Assembly: GCF_030813235.1 (NCBI RefSeq)
Contig: NZ_JAUSUB010000017.1
Coordinates: 1-64,000, forward strand
Length of the DNA: 64,000 nt
Direction: 5' to 3'
From: Cytobacillus purgationiresistens
GTDB lineage: Bacteria > Bacillota > Bacilli > Bacillales > Cytobacillaceae
The notes beneath the pieces are model-generated. The model was not told where the DNA came from. It searched no databases and worked only from the letters and a program-made list of their open reading frames with translations. A program made the translations under genes and the position numbers. This document shows positions 35,341 to 43,695 of the stretch, in pieces (position 1 is the stretch's first letter; every line of letters begins with the position of its first letter).

Positions 35341-36284
35341 TAACGGAACACCTCCTTGAACTTACTCTTTTCAAACACTCTCGTAAAGATAAAGACAGAT
35401 AGCAAGGTCGTTGCTAAAAGTACATAGGATAATGCAGAACCAAATGTCCAATGAAGCAAATTATTGATTTGATCATAAACGACAACCGGCATTACCGGTA
35501 CATTGGCGCCACCCATTAAGGCAGGTGTAACATATGCGCTCATCGATAAGCTAAACACCAGTACGCTTCCTGAGATAATTCCCGGCAAGCTGAGCGGAAG
35601 CGTAATCGAGAAAAAGCTGCGCATCGGACTTGCTCCGAGAATCGCTGAAGCCTTTTCTAAAGATGGATCAATATTATAAAGACTAGTCACAATTGCTAAA
35701 ACCATAAACGGCAAGTATGCATTCGATAAACCAATGACAACACCAAGCTCTGAAAATAGCAGATTCAATGGTTTATTTATTATGCCTATATTCAATAGAA
35801 AGCTATTAATTGTTCCGTTCGGCAATAGCAATAAATACCAGCCAAAGTTACGGACAACGATGCTGACTAAAAGGGGTGAGGCAATTAATAAAGTGATGAT
35901 GGCTCGAACACGCGCAGAGCTTTTTGCCATCGTTAATGCAATCGGATAGCCTAGTAATAGAGCAACAATAACTGAATAAATACTAATTTTTACTGTGATC
36001 CATAGCGAGTTTAAATAATAGCTATCAGTAAATAAAGTAATATAGTTTTGCAGACTGTAGACTGCATCTGCGCCACTTAAGTTTTCCGTGGATATAAAGC
36101 TTAAATATAAGATATAGAGCATAGGAACGACGAAAAAGCCAAAGAGAAATAATAAAATGGGAACAAGAAGAAGCAGGCCTGGAACCCAACTTCTTCTTTT
36201 TTTCATTTTTTTCTGCTTTTTAGGTGGTTCAGTCGTTATCTTTGGACTTGTTTCTTGATCAGCATGAGATCTGACGGGCTCCAT
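35340..36284 (-). CDS. Polyamine-type ABC transporter permease (PotB-like)
   Basis: A 314-residue permease: a basic, Lys-rich cytosolic N-terminus (about 30 residues), then six membrane segments with the coupling loop LEKASAILGASPMRSFFSITLPLSLPG. It overlaps the end of the ATPase gene by 49 bases. The ribosome site before the chosen ATG is weak, and a start at an internal ATG near residue 27 is possible. Confidence 0.87.
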   Translation of the reverse strand: MEPVRSHADQETSPKITTEPPKKQKKMKKRRSWVPGLLLLVPILLFLFGFFVVPMLYILYLSFISTENLSGADAVYSLQNYITLFTDSYYLNSLWITVKISIYSVIVALLLGYPIALTMAKSSARVRAIITLLIASPLLVSIVVRNFGWYLLLLPNGTINSFLLNIGIINKPLNLLFSELGVVIGLSNAYLPFMVLAIVTSLYNIDPSLEKASAILGASPMRSFFSITLPLSLPGIISGSVLVFSLSMSAYVTPALMGGANVPVMPVVVYDQINNLLHWTFGSALSYVLLATTLLSVFIFTRVFEKSKFKEVFR

Positions 36285-37345
36285 CCTACAAACACCTCAC
36301 TTCCATATTGCCATGATGAGTCATATGCATTCGTTAGCACTTGCACCGACTTCCCAATGATTGACACATCAATTTCCCATGAAGTACCAAGGTAATTCAT
36401 TTGTGTAATCTTCGCCGGGTGAAGCTCTAACGAAGTTGACGTCTCCTTTGTAGAAGAAATATGGATGTTCTCTGGACGAATATAGAGCTTTACTTCATCC
36501 CCAATGGCTAGGTTCTTATCTTCACCAATGATATTAGCAACATCAACCGCAATCATTTCTTCTCCAGCTTGTACAGAAACCTTTTGTTGACCAATATCAG
36601 CTACTACCCCTTCAAAAGAATTGGATTTTCCAATAAACTGAAAAACAAATTCTGTGTTAGGGTGCTTATAAATGGAGGTTGGTGTACTGATTTGTTCAAT
36701 TTTACCTGCATTCATAACAACGACACGATCTGAGAGTGAAAGCGCCTCTTCCTGATCATGTGTCACAAAAATGGTCGTAACGCCAATTTCCTTTTGCAGC
36801 CTCTTAATTTCCAATCTTAGTTCATGACGCAGCTTCGCATCTAGATTGGAAAGCGGTTCATCTAAAAGCAGTAATTCCGGTTCCACAACCAGCGCACGTG
36901 CAATCGCAACACGCTGACGCTGGCCTCCTGATAATTCCCGCGGATAACGATGCTCAAGACCAGACAATTTTACAAGTGCTAACACACGGTCAATTTTCTT
37001 TTTTTGTTCAGCTTTCGGTATTTTTCTTAACTTCAGTCCAAAATTGAGATTTTCATAGACTGTCATATGGGGAAATAAAGAATACGTTTGAAAAACCATT
37101 CCTAAATCTCGTTTATATGGCGGTACCTTTGTTACCTTTTTCCCTTTAATAAACACATCTCCTTGATCCGCTTCAAGAAAGCCGGCAATTAAATTTAGAG
37201 TAGTGGATTTACCGCAGCCTGAAGGTCCAAGCAATGTTAATAGCTCACCTTGTCTTACTTCTAAATCTATGCCATCGAGGACAATGTTCCCGCCGAATTG
37301 CTTCGTTGCACCTTTAATCTCAACATCACTGACCATTGTATTCAT
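36236..37345 (-). CDS. Polyamine-type ABC transporter ATPase (PotA-like)
   Basis: A 369-residue ATPase energising the importer. Walker A GPSGCGKST, the Q-loop, signature LSGGQRQR, Walker B LLLLDEPLSNLD and the switch His in VTHDQEEAL are all present, followed by a C-terminal TOBE domain (about residues 280-365). The ATG lies behind GGGAGG. It is 17 bases after the binding-protein gene. Confidence 0.92.
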   Translation of the reverse strand: MNTMVSDVEIKGATKQFGGNIVLDGIDLEVRQGELLTLLGPSGCGKSTTLNLIAGFLEADQGDVFIKGKKVTKVPPYKRDLGMVFQTYSLFPHMTVYENLNFGLKLRKIPKAEQKKKIDRVLALVKLSGLEHRYPRELSGGQRQRVAIARALVVEPELLLLDEPLSNLDAKLRHELRLEIKRLQKEIGVTTIFVTHDQEEALSLSDRVVVMNAGKIEQISTPTSIYKHPNTEFVFQFIGKSNSFEGVVADIGQQKVSVQAGEEMIAVDVANIIGEDKNLAIGDEVKLYIRPENIHISSTKETSTSLELHPAKITQMNYLGTSWEIDVSIIGKSVQVLTNAYDSSWQYGSEVFVGWSPSDLMLIKKQVQR

Positions 37346-37362
37346 AGCTGTATGTCCTCCCT

Positions 37363-38457
37363 TTATTTAAGTAATTTTCCGATTTCAGGTACAACCTCTT
37401 TATTCCAGCGATCAGACCATTCTGCACGAACTTCTGCAAATTTTGGAACATCTGGCTTGAATGTCGCATCAGATTCTTTTAATCCAATTGACTCCTGATA
37501 TTTCTCAGGCAGTTCAAGCCCTTCAGCAACCGGATAAAATCCTTGCTCTGCTACTAATTCCTGTGCTTCATCACTGATTAAATAATCAATAAACTCCAAT
37601 GCTGCTTCTTCCTTAGGTGTATTTTTCACAAGAGTGGCACTGAACGACTGCAATGGAATCCCTTCTTCTGGTACAGCCATTTTAATCGGAATGCCTGAAA
37701 GTGCAAGCTCTCCAATAACATAGCTTCCCATAACCGTTATATCTGCCGCACCTTGTTGGATAGCTGGCATGACTTGAGTTGAGTTTTTATAAAACGTAGT
37801 GGAATAACCAGCGAGTTCCTTCGCCTTTTCCATACCTGGGTCAACATTATCTGTTCCGCCGCCATTAGCCATTGCAAGTGCATTTAAAGTATTAAAGCCC
37901 CAATCATTTGTGATATCAACGAAAGCTGTTCTGCCGTTATACTTTTCAGAGACAAGGTCATTCCATGATTTGATCGCCCAGCCATTCTTTTCAAATGCTT
38001 CTGTATTATAAGCAGGCGCAATTGCAAGCCCAAATACAGGAGCTCCAGCACCTTCAACAGCGATAAAATCAGTTTTTACACTTTTCATGTTAGGTACATT
38101 GGATTCATCAACTGTTTCTGTTAATTCCTTATCTGCTGCTCTAAATACATCTGTGGGTACAAAGAAAGCAACATCAATTTGCGGTGCACTTTTCTGCAAC
38201 TCCACTTTAGAGAGTATTTCACCAGATAGCCCTGGTACATAGTTGATGGTTACTCCTGTTTTTTCTTTATATTTTGGCGCAATCACGTCGCGAATGGTTC
38301 TCTCAATTACCCCGCCATTTCCTGCAACCGTAAGTGTTTTTACATCTTCCTTTTTATCTGTACTTGCAGTTTCCCCCGCCTTTTGCGGTGTAGGCGCACC
38401 ACATGCGGTTAACATTAATAACAACATAATAGAAATAACTGTTATTGCTTTTTTCAT
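37363..38457 (-). CDS. Extracellular solute-binding lipoprotein (PotD/family 1)
   Basis: A 364-residue lipoprotein with signal peptide MKKAITVISIMLLLMLTAC, lipobox LTAC. The mature protein is a type II periplasmic-binding fold of the PotD/AfuA/PhnS branch (VAGNGGVIERTIRDVIAPKYKEKTG, GRTAFVDITNDWG, GAADITVMGSYVIGELA). The chosen ATG follows GGGGGAAAG one base after the TAXI gene stop; the longer frame lies inside that gene. The ligand is unknown: the acidic pocket Asp residues of PotD cannot be assigned by eye. Confidence 0.88.
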   Translation of the reverse strand: MKKAITVISIMLLLMLTACGAPTPQKAGETASTDKKEDVKTLTVAGNGGVIERTIRDVIAPKYKEKTGVTINYVPGLSGEILSKVELQKSAPQIDVAFFVPTDVFRAADKELTETVDESNVPNMKSVKTDFIAVEGAGAPVFGLAIAPAYNTEAFEKNGWAIKSWNDLVSEKYNGRTAFVDITNDWGFNTLNALAMANGGGTDNVDPGMEKAKELAGYSTTFYKNSTQVMPAIQQGAADITVMGSYVIGELALSGIPIKMAVPEEGIPLQSFSATLVKNTPKEEAALEFIDYLISDEAQELVAEQGFYPVAEGLELPEKYQESIGLKESDATFKPDVPKFAEVRAEWSDRWNKEVVPEIGKLLK

Positions 38458-38458
38458 T

Positions 38459-39439
38459 TTACTTTCCCCCAACCTCTTTAAAGTATTTTTTTGCACCGGA
38501 ATGAAATTCAATTGGGACACCTTCCATCGCTTCACCTTGAGAAATGAAACGTGCAGCTGGATGCACCTCTTGCCATTCTCCTAAATGTTGATAAATCGTT
38601 TGAAGCATATTGTATGCTTCACTGTCAGGTATATCTGCATGTGTAAGCAGAACATTCTTTACTGATAATGTCGGAATCCTTTCTTCCAAAGTGTCATATG
38701 TCTCTGCGCTTATTTCCTCTGACTGATAGACTCCATATTCAGTCTGCATTTGGCCGACAATTTTTTCCGGTATCGCAACGAGCGTCACATTCATGTCTTT
38801 CATCATGTCCTCGATCACAGGATTTGGTAACCCCGATGAAAAGAAGGCCGCATCAATGGTGCCATTTCGTAAACCAGCGGCTGACTGTGTAAAGGACAAA
38901 TAAGAAATATCCATTTCATCTTTCGTCAGGTTTGCCGCTTGCACGATTCTTTCAGCAGTTAGCTTTGTACCGCTTCCCTCTGTTCCAAGGCTCACTCGCT
39001 TCCCGCTCAGGTCTTCTATCGATTGAATGCTACTGTCAGTTGTTACGATTTGAATATAATTAGAATAAAGTCCGGTTAATGCCCTTAAGTTGTCCTTTTT
39101 TATTTCGGGTAATGAGAGAACATCTACCGTACATATGCCTAATTCAGCCTGTTTTGCACTTACTAAATGGGCATTTTGAATGGACGCATTTGTTACGCGG
39201 GTGCCTGTCGCTATACCGTTATATTTTTCTAAAATCCCCGCGAGTGCCTGACCAAGTGGGAAATAAACTCCTGACATATCCCCTGTTGCAACCATCAATG
39301 TAGGCTTCTCAATCGACATCGCTAATGAAGGTGCAGTATTAGCCTCATTAGAGGAGCCTAGTTTCACATTGTCGTTCTCACAGCCGGCCAATAACAGGAT
39401 GAAAAGGAACCAAATACTAAAAACTGTTCCCGCTTTCAA
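38459..39439 (-). CDS. TAXI-family solute-binding lipoprotein
   Basis: A 326-residue lipoprotein (lipobox LLAGC near residue 20) of the TRAP-associated extracytoplasmic immunogenic (TAXI) family. The diagnostic N-terminal pattern MVATGDMSGVYFPLGQALAGIL and LGTEGSGTKLTAERIV are present. TAXI proteins usually serve a fused TRAP permease; none is found here. The gene is the first in an operon with an ABC importer, starts with TTG seven bases after GGGAGG and is about 20 bases from a sigma-54 start point. It may be a second ligand receptor for the importer or a co-sensor for the kinase. Confidence 0.9.
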   Translation of the reverse strand: MKAGTVFSIWFLFILLLAGCENDNVKLGSSNEANTAPSLAMSIEKPTLMVATGDMSGVYFPLGQALAGILEKYNGIATGTRVTNASIQNAHLVSAKQAELGICTVDVLSLPEIKKDNLRALTGLYSNYIQIVTTDSSIQSIEDLSGKRVSLGTEGSGTKLTAERIVQAANLTKDEMDISYLSFTQSAAGLRNGTIDAAFFSSGLPNPVIEDMMKDMNVTLVAIPEKIVGQMQTEYGVYQSEEISAETYDTLEERIPTLSVKNVLLTHADIPDSEAYNMLQTIYQHLGEWQEVHPAARFISQGEAMEGVPIEFHSGAKKYFKEVGGK

Positions 39440-39467
39440 ATACAGACCTCCCTTCCTATCTATTAAA

Positions 39468-39486
39468 CTTGCAATTTCCGTGCCAA
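39468..39486 (-). promoter_or_regulatory. Sigma-54 promoter of the TAXI-ABC operon
   Basis: On the minus strand TTGGCAC-GGAAA-TTGCAAG matches the -24/-12 consensus TGGCAC-N5-TTGCA exactly. It lies 29 bases upstream of the TAXI start, downstream of the gene for a sigma-54 activator. Confidence 0.92.
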
Positions 39487-39530
39487 TTATTCAGATTATT
39501 TAATCTTGTATACGCTTTCATTTTATTTGT

Positions 39531-39592
39531 ATTAATATAAATTAAAAACCGGAAATTTTTGCCGAATCTATCAGCAAAATTTGCCGGTTTTT
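39531..39592 (-). terminator. Hairpin after the sigma-54 activator gene; possible activator site
   Basis: Arms 39544-39562 and 39574-39592 form a 19-bp near-perfect stem around an 11-base loop, followed by TAATTTAT on the minus strand. Each arm holds a GCAAA...TTTGC-like palindrome (39574-39584 exact), placed about 90-130 bases upstream of the sigma-54 promoter, where enhancer sites are expected. Confidence 0.65.
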
Positions 39593-39596
39593 CAAT

Positions 39597-40949
39597 CTAA
39601 ATCTCATACATTTTTATCTTATCTCGAAGACTTCTCTCTGATATTTTTAACGTTTGCGCTGTTTTTTGCCGATGCTCATTACAATATTTTAAAGTTTCAG
39701 CGATCACTCTTTTTTCGACTTCCTTCATAGATAGACCAACTGGCAAATGAATGGTTTCCTCATCTTCTCCCCTAGCTTTACTGCGAATAGGATCTTGGAC
39801 AAATTGCGGTAAGTCTTTATCATCTATTACTTCGTCAATGGAAAGGGCTACTGCATATTCAATCATATTACCTAATTCCCGAACATTTCCCGGATAATCA
39901 TAGTCTAGTAAAATATTCCTTGCACTTGAAGATATTGATTTCTTCTTTCTATCCATTTCTTTGCAATATTTTTTCATGAAATAATCGATTAGCAGAGGTA
40001 AATCTTCTTTCCGATCTCGTAAGGGCGGCATTTTTATGGGGATGACGTTTAACCGAAAATATAAATCTTCACGAAATTTCCCTTGCTGAACCATTTTTTC
40101 GATATTTTTATTAGCGGCACTGATGATGCGAATATCTAGTGTTTTTTTCTTATTAGATCCTAGAGGCGTCACTTCGCGCTCCTGAATTACGCGCAATAAC
40201 TTCGCCTGAAGGGGAAGAGGCATCTCGCTGATTTCATCAAGAAATAAGGTTCCTCCATTTGCAGCTACACATTTGCCCTCCTTTGCTTGAGTGGCTCCTG
40301 TGAAAGCACCTTTTTCATAACCAAATAATTCGGACTCAAGCAACGTCTCAGGGATAGCCGCACAATTTACGATTTCTAATGGTCCGTCCTTTCGCTTGCC
40401 TGTAAAATGAATTTGTTTTGCTACAAGCTCTTTGCCTGTCCCACTTTCACCCGTAATAAGGATGCTGGAATCAATGTTTTTAATCCGATCAATCATCGTA
40501 AATACTGTCATCATTGCTTTGCTATTACCTAAAAAATTACGATTATGCTGCTGGTTATTCTCTAGCTTTTCAAGCTTGCTTGACATCTGCTTAAATTGAG
40601 TGGCCCTTAATAAAAGCAGTGAAAGCTTCTCGATATTAATTGGTTTTTCTATATAATAGTAAGCTCCCTTCTTAATCGCTTCAATGGATGTTTCTATCGA
40701 GGCATAAGCTGTCATAATGATGACCGTTATCGATGGATCCCTCTCCTTTATCGCCTGTAACACGTCTAGTCCATTCTTCCGTCCAATCCTAAGGTCAAGG
40801 AGAATAATATCAATTTTCTTTTCCTTGATGATCTCTAGACCCCTATTTGGATCCGTTGTTGTAAACATCTTATACTCGTCTTCAAAGGCAAAGCTGATCG
40901 ATGCGCAAATCGCTTCTTCATCATCAATGACTAGAATTTTGGATTTCAT
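39597..40949 (-). CDS. Sigma-54-dependent response regulator (NtrC/DctD type)
   Basis: A 450-residue three-domain activator: receiver domain with phospho-acceptor Asp52 (LLDLRIG), AAA+ domain with Walker A GESGTGKE (167-174), the sigma-54 contact loop GAFTGA (214-219) and GGTLFLDE, and a C-terminal Fis-type helix-turn-helix (RQKTAQTLKISERSLRDKIK). The ATG follows GAGGAGG and lies inside the kinase gene (26-base overlap), implying coupled translation. It almost certainly drives the sigma-54 promoter just downstream. Confidence 0.95.
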   Translation of the reverse strand: MKSKILVIDDEEAICASISFAFEDEYKMFTTTDPNRGLEIIKEKKIDIILLDLRIGRKNGLDVLQAIKERDPSITVIIMTAYASIETSIEAIKKGAYYYIEKPINIEKLSLLLLRATQFKQMSSKLEKLENNQQHNRNFLGNSKAMMTVFTMIDRIKNIDSSILITGESGTGKELVAKQIHFTGKRKDGPLEIVNCAAIPETLLESELFGYEKGAFTGATQAKEGKCVAANGGTLFLDEISEMPLPLQAKLLRVIQEREVTPLGSNKKKTLDIRIISAANKNIEKMVQQGKFREDLYFRLNVIPIKMPPLRDRKEDLPLLIDYFMKKYCKEMDRKKKSISSSARNILLDYDYPGNVRELGNMIEYAVALSIDEVIDDKDLPQFVQDPIRSKARGEDEETIHLPVGLSMKEVEKRVIAETLKYCNEHRQKTAQTLKISERSLRDKIKMYEI

Positions 40950-42987
40950 TCCGCGTTTCCTCCTCTTGATAGATAGGCAGCACAATTGTAAATGTCGTTC
41001 CCTTTAGAGGTATGCTGCTTACAAATATATCCCCGCCATTTTCTTTGACTAGATTATATGAAAGCGTTAATCCTAATCCGACACCTTTATCCTTCGTTGT
41101 ATAAAATGGATCAAAAATATGGTTTAGCTCCTCTTGATTCATGCCTTGCCCGTTATCTATGATCTGAATTTTTGCGGAGCAATCACTTTCCTTTTCCATC
41201 ACCATTCTAATCTTTTTATCTTCCTCTTGTTCCACTGCATGAATGGCATTGAATAAGAGATTTAGTAATACTTGTCTTAACTGCTGAGGGTCGATGTAAA
41301 AAACGAGATTCTCTCCCAATTCTTCTTCAAAATTAATATTATTCTCATTCATGGTTACTTGAAGAAAGGTAAGCAAGGATGTTAATTCTTCTGCGCTGCA
41401 AGGCTGTATATTAGGTTGACCTGGACGTGCATAATCGATCAAATCCGTGACAATCCCACCTAGCCTGTCCACTTCAGCTGGTAAATGCTTCATAAGCATT
41501 TCTTGGAATGCCGGCTGATTATACTTTCTTGGAATGAGATCAACAAAAGTCTTAATGGATGTTAACGGGTTCCTAATTTCATGTGCGACTCCAGCAACTA
41601 GCTGACCTAGCGCACGGAGCTTTTCTTGCGTAATCAGCTTTTGCTCCAATTTCTTTTTTTCTGTTTCGTCATTCATCGTTAGCAGATAACCAGCTTGGTT
41701 TTCCAGAGAATTATACATTTTATTAAGAGAATAATAGATAATCTTTCGTTTTCCTTGATGAGTAATATCTAAGAAACGAAAGATATCCTCTTCGTCCGAT
41801 TTAAAGTTGTCATCTTGAACGATCTTCATAAATATTGGTGATTGCTGAAGATTGTAGGCAGAAACGGAAGATAATTCGAGAATATTTAATGCCCGGCTAT
41901 TACAGCTTGTAATTGAGAAGTGCAAATCAAAAGTCACAATGCCAGTATCTATATTATTTAAGATTTGATCTTTAAATGCATTACTATCTGCTGTTCTTTG
42001 CCGCTGCTGTCTCAGATCCGCATTTAACAGAATCAGATCCTTTGTTTGTTCATCAACTGCTGCCTTTAATCGTTTATTCCACAAATAAATAATGATTAAG
42101 ACGAAGGCTCCTATGCATAAAAAAATAAAGAGCAGCGTAATGAAATGTTCGAGCCGAGCAATTTCTGCTTCATTTCCCGGCTTCACTCTTTTTTCAATTA
42201 AATGAGTGATTTCACCTTTCGCTTTCAAATCTGTTATCGTTTTATCTAGAATACTTCTTAAAGATTCATTACCTTCCTTCACAGCAATGGCATAATCTGC
42301 AGGGTCCAATACAATATCATGAATGACATACTGATTTTCAAGATGATATTTATTCAAGAAAAAAGCAGATGTCCATTTATTCCCAACAAATACATCTGCT
42401 CGCTTATTTAAAAGCATTAAAAGTCCGTTATATTGGTTCGCTACTAACGTAAAATTCGTATTTCTTAAATTCATTAATGTATTCAATCCAGTCGTCTGAT
42501 CCTGCAAGACGATATGTGAACCCCTTAAATCTTCTATACCGCCGATTTTCCTGGCTTGGTCCTTTGGAATAACTAACGAGTCTGACATAGTAAAATAGGG
42601 GGTAGAAAAGTCAAAGTCCCGGTCCTTATCCACGCTATAAGTCATACCCGCTATCGCATCAATCTCTCCTCGTTTTAATGCCTCTTCTGCATCACGAAGG
42701 TCCATTGGGATAAATTCGAACTCCATACCTGTCTCCTCGGCAATCCGTTCCATTAATTCAATGCTGATACCTGTTAATTCTTCTTCTTGATTCATATAAG
42801 AAAATGGAGGAAAGGCCAATTCCCCAGCAACTTTATATACATTCACTTCGGCAAAAGTAGTAGAAACAAATAGAAAAGAACAAGCATAAACCATCCAGAT
42901 AAGAGTGAAGTACTTTAAAATGACTTCCCCTCCTTTTCCTAATGAAAATTCTAAATATTTACTTAATGATAAGTAATCCCGTTTCAT
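40924..42987 (-). CDS. Sensor histidine kinase with extracytoplasmic SBP_bac_3 domain
   Basis: A 687-residue frame. A signal/anchor segment (about 25-46) is followed by an amino-acid-type binding domain (about 48-270), a second membrane segment (281-303), a coiled coil, a PAS-like domain (about 335-445), HisKA with His469 (GVAHEIRNPL) and HATPase (GQGM, GVGLGLTL). The ATG at 42987 has no ribosome site. A GGAGGGG is followed seven bases later by an ATT at 42919-42921 that would give a standard signal peptide (LKYFTLIWMVYACSFLF...TTFA), so a rare AUU start is possible. Confidence 0.9.
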   Translation of the reverse strand: MKRDYLSLSKYLEFSLGKGGEVILKYFTLIWMVYACSFLFVSTTFAEVNVYKVAGELAFPPFSYMNQEEELTGISIELMERIAEETGMEFEFIPMDLRDAEEALKRGEIDAIAGMTYSVDKDRDFDFSTPYFTMSDSLVIPKDQARKIGGIEDLRGSHIVLQDQTTGLNTLMNLRNTNFTLVANQYNGLLMLLNKRADVFVGNKWTSAFFLNKYHLENQYVIHDIVLDPADYAIAVKEGNESLRSILDKTITDLKAKGEITHLIEKRVKPGNEAEIARLEHFITLLFIFLCIGAFVLIIIYLWNKRLKAAVDEQTKDLILLNADLRQQRQRTADSNAFKDQILNNIDTGIVTFDLHFSITSCNSRALNILELSSVSAYNLQQSPIFMKIVQDDNFKSDEEDIFRFLDITHQGKRKIIYYSLNKMYNSLENQAGYLLTMNDETEKKKLEQKLITQEKLRALGQLVAGVAHEIRNPLTSIKTFVDLIPRKYNQPAFQEMLMKHLPAEVDRLGGIVTDLIDYARPGQPNIQPCSAEELTSLLTFLQVTMNENNINFEEELGENLVFYIDPQQLRQVLLNLLFNAIHAVEQEEDKKIRMVMEKESDCSAKIQIIDNGQGMNQEELNHIFDPFYTTKDKGVGLGLTLSYNLVKENGGDIFVSSIPLKGTTFTIVLPIYQEEETRNEIQNSSH

Positions 42988-43029
42988 AAAGCAAGGACTC
43001 TATGAATCAATCTATTTTTTTCAGCCTAT

Positions 43030-43054
43030 GTTTAAAAAATTGTGAGGAGGATAT
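43030..43054 (+). promoter_or_regulatory. Sigma-B promoter candidate of yflT-like gene
   Basis: GTTTAA, 13 bases, GGATAT: full match to the -35 and five of six to the -10 (GGGWAW) of the general stress sigma factor, 66 bases before the start codon. Confidence 0.6.
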
Positions 43055-43119
43055 ATATTAAGCAAGCAAGAAGACAACATCAAACGTTGTCATCTTCATA
43101 AAAGAGGAGGATGTTAATT

Positions 43120-43446
43120 ATGTATAAAATAGAAGTCGTTGAAAATGGAGTACAAGCTATCAGCACAATCAACTCTCTCGAAAATCAAGGATTTGCTAAA
43201 AATGATATCTATTTATTCGCTCATGATAAAGATCGCTCTGAAAACTTAACTGACGCAACAGATACAAATGATGTAGGTGTAAAAGAACAAGGTATTTTTG
43301 ATAGTATTGGCAATGTGTTCAAATCTCGCGGAGATGAACTCCGTACAAAAATGGCATCTCTCGGATTGACTGACTTGGAAGCTGAGAAATACGAAGAAGT
43401 GCTTGACCTAGGTAAATTAGTCATCGTGGGATCTAGCGCAAGATAA
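43120..43446 (+). CDS. General stress protein of the YflT/GSP17M family
   Basis: A 108-residue soluble protein of the heat-induced/general stress 17M family. The pattern MYKIEVVENGVQAISTINSLENQGFAKNDIYLFAHDKDR and GIFDSIGNVFKSRGDELRTKM is characteristic. Biochemical function is unknown. I chose the ATG that follows AGGAGGATGTTAATT; the frame's first ATG is part of that spacer. The sigma-B promoter candidate upstream fits its stress role. A strong terminator follows. Confidence 0.9.
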   Translation: MYKIEVVENGVQAISTINSLENQGFAKNDIYLFAHDKDRSENLTDATDTNDVGVKEQGIFDSIGNVFKSRGDELRTKMASLGLTDLEAEKYEEVLDLGKLVIVGSSAR

Positions 43447-43492
43447 TTGGTCTAATCCATAATAGGAGGACAATTGCTTCTCCATTTATATT

Positions 43493-43526
43493 AAAAAGCA
43501 GGTAGCTTAACGGCTACCTGCTTTTT
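43493..43526 (+). terminator. Intrinsic terminator of the yflT-like gene (copy 1)
   Basis: A perfect 14-bp stem AAAAAGCAGGTAGC with loop TTAACG and closing TTTTT. A near-identical copy lies at 43665-43693. Confidence 0.92.
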
Positions 43527-43664
43527 GCTTGTAGACAAGCTGATTTAAATGTTCAATAAAGAGTGGTAGGGGATATTCCGAAGCTTTCCACAGGGCGATC
43601 GTCGAGCGGACGCTTCTCCAAATCCACTGAAGTGTGCTTATTTTTACTTTTGTCGACACTCTGA
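43527..43664 (-). repeat. Family C intergenic repeat (shortened)
   Basis: On the minus strand it contains GTCGACAAAAGTAAAAATAA, AGTGGATTTGGAGAAGCGTC, CGCTCGACGATCGCCC, CGGAATATCCCCTACCACTC and AGCTTGTCTACAAGC. I recognise this order as a common Bacillaceae intergenic repeat with its GC-rich centre deleted. It is bracketed by two copies of the same terminator. Confidence 0.55.
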
Positions 43665-43693
43665 AGCAGGTAGCTTAGCGGCTACCTGCTTTT
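43665..43693 (+). terminator. Duplicated terminator (copy 2)
   Basis: GCAGGTAGC, loop TTAGCG, GCTACCTGC and seven T. It differs by one loop base from copy 1 at 43493-43526. It ends at the chromate transporter stop codon. Confidence 0.85.
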
Positions 43694-43695
43694 TT

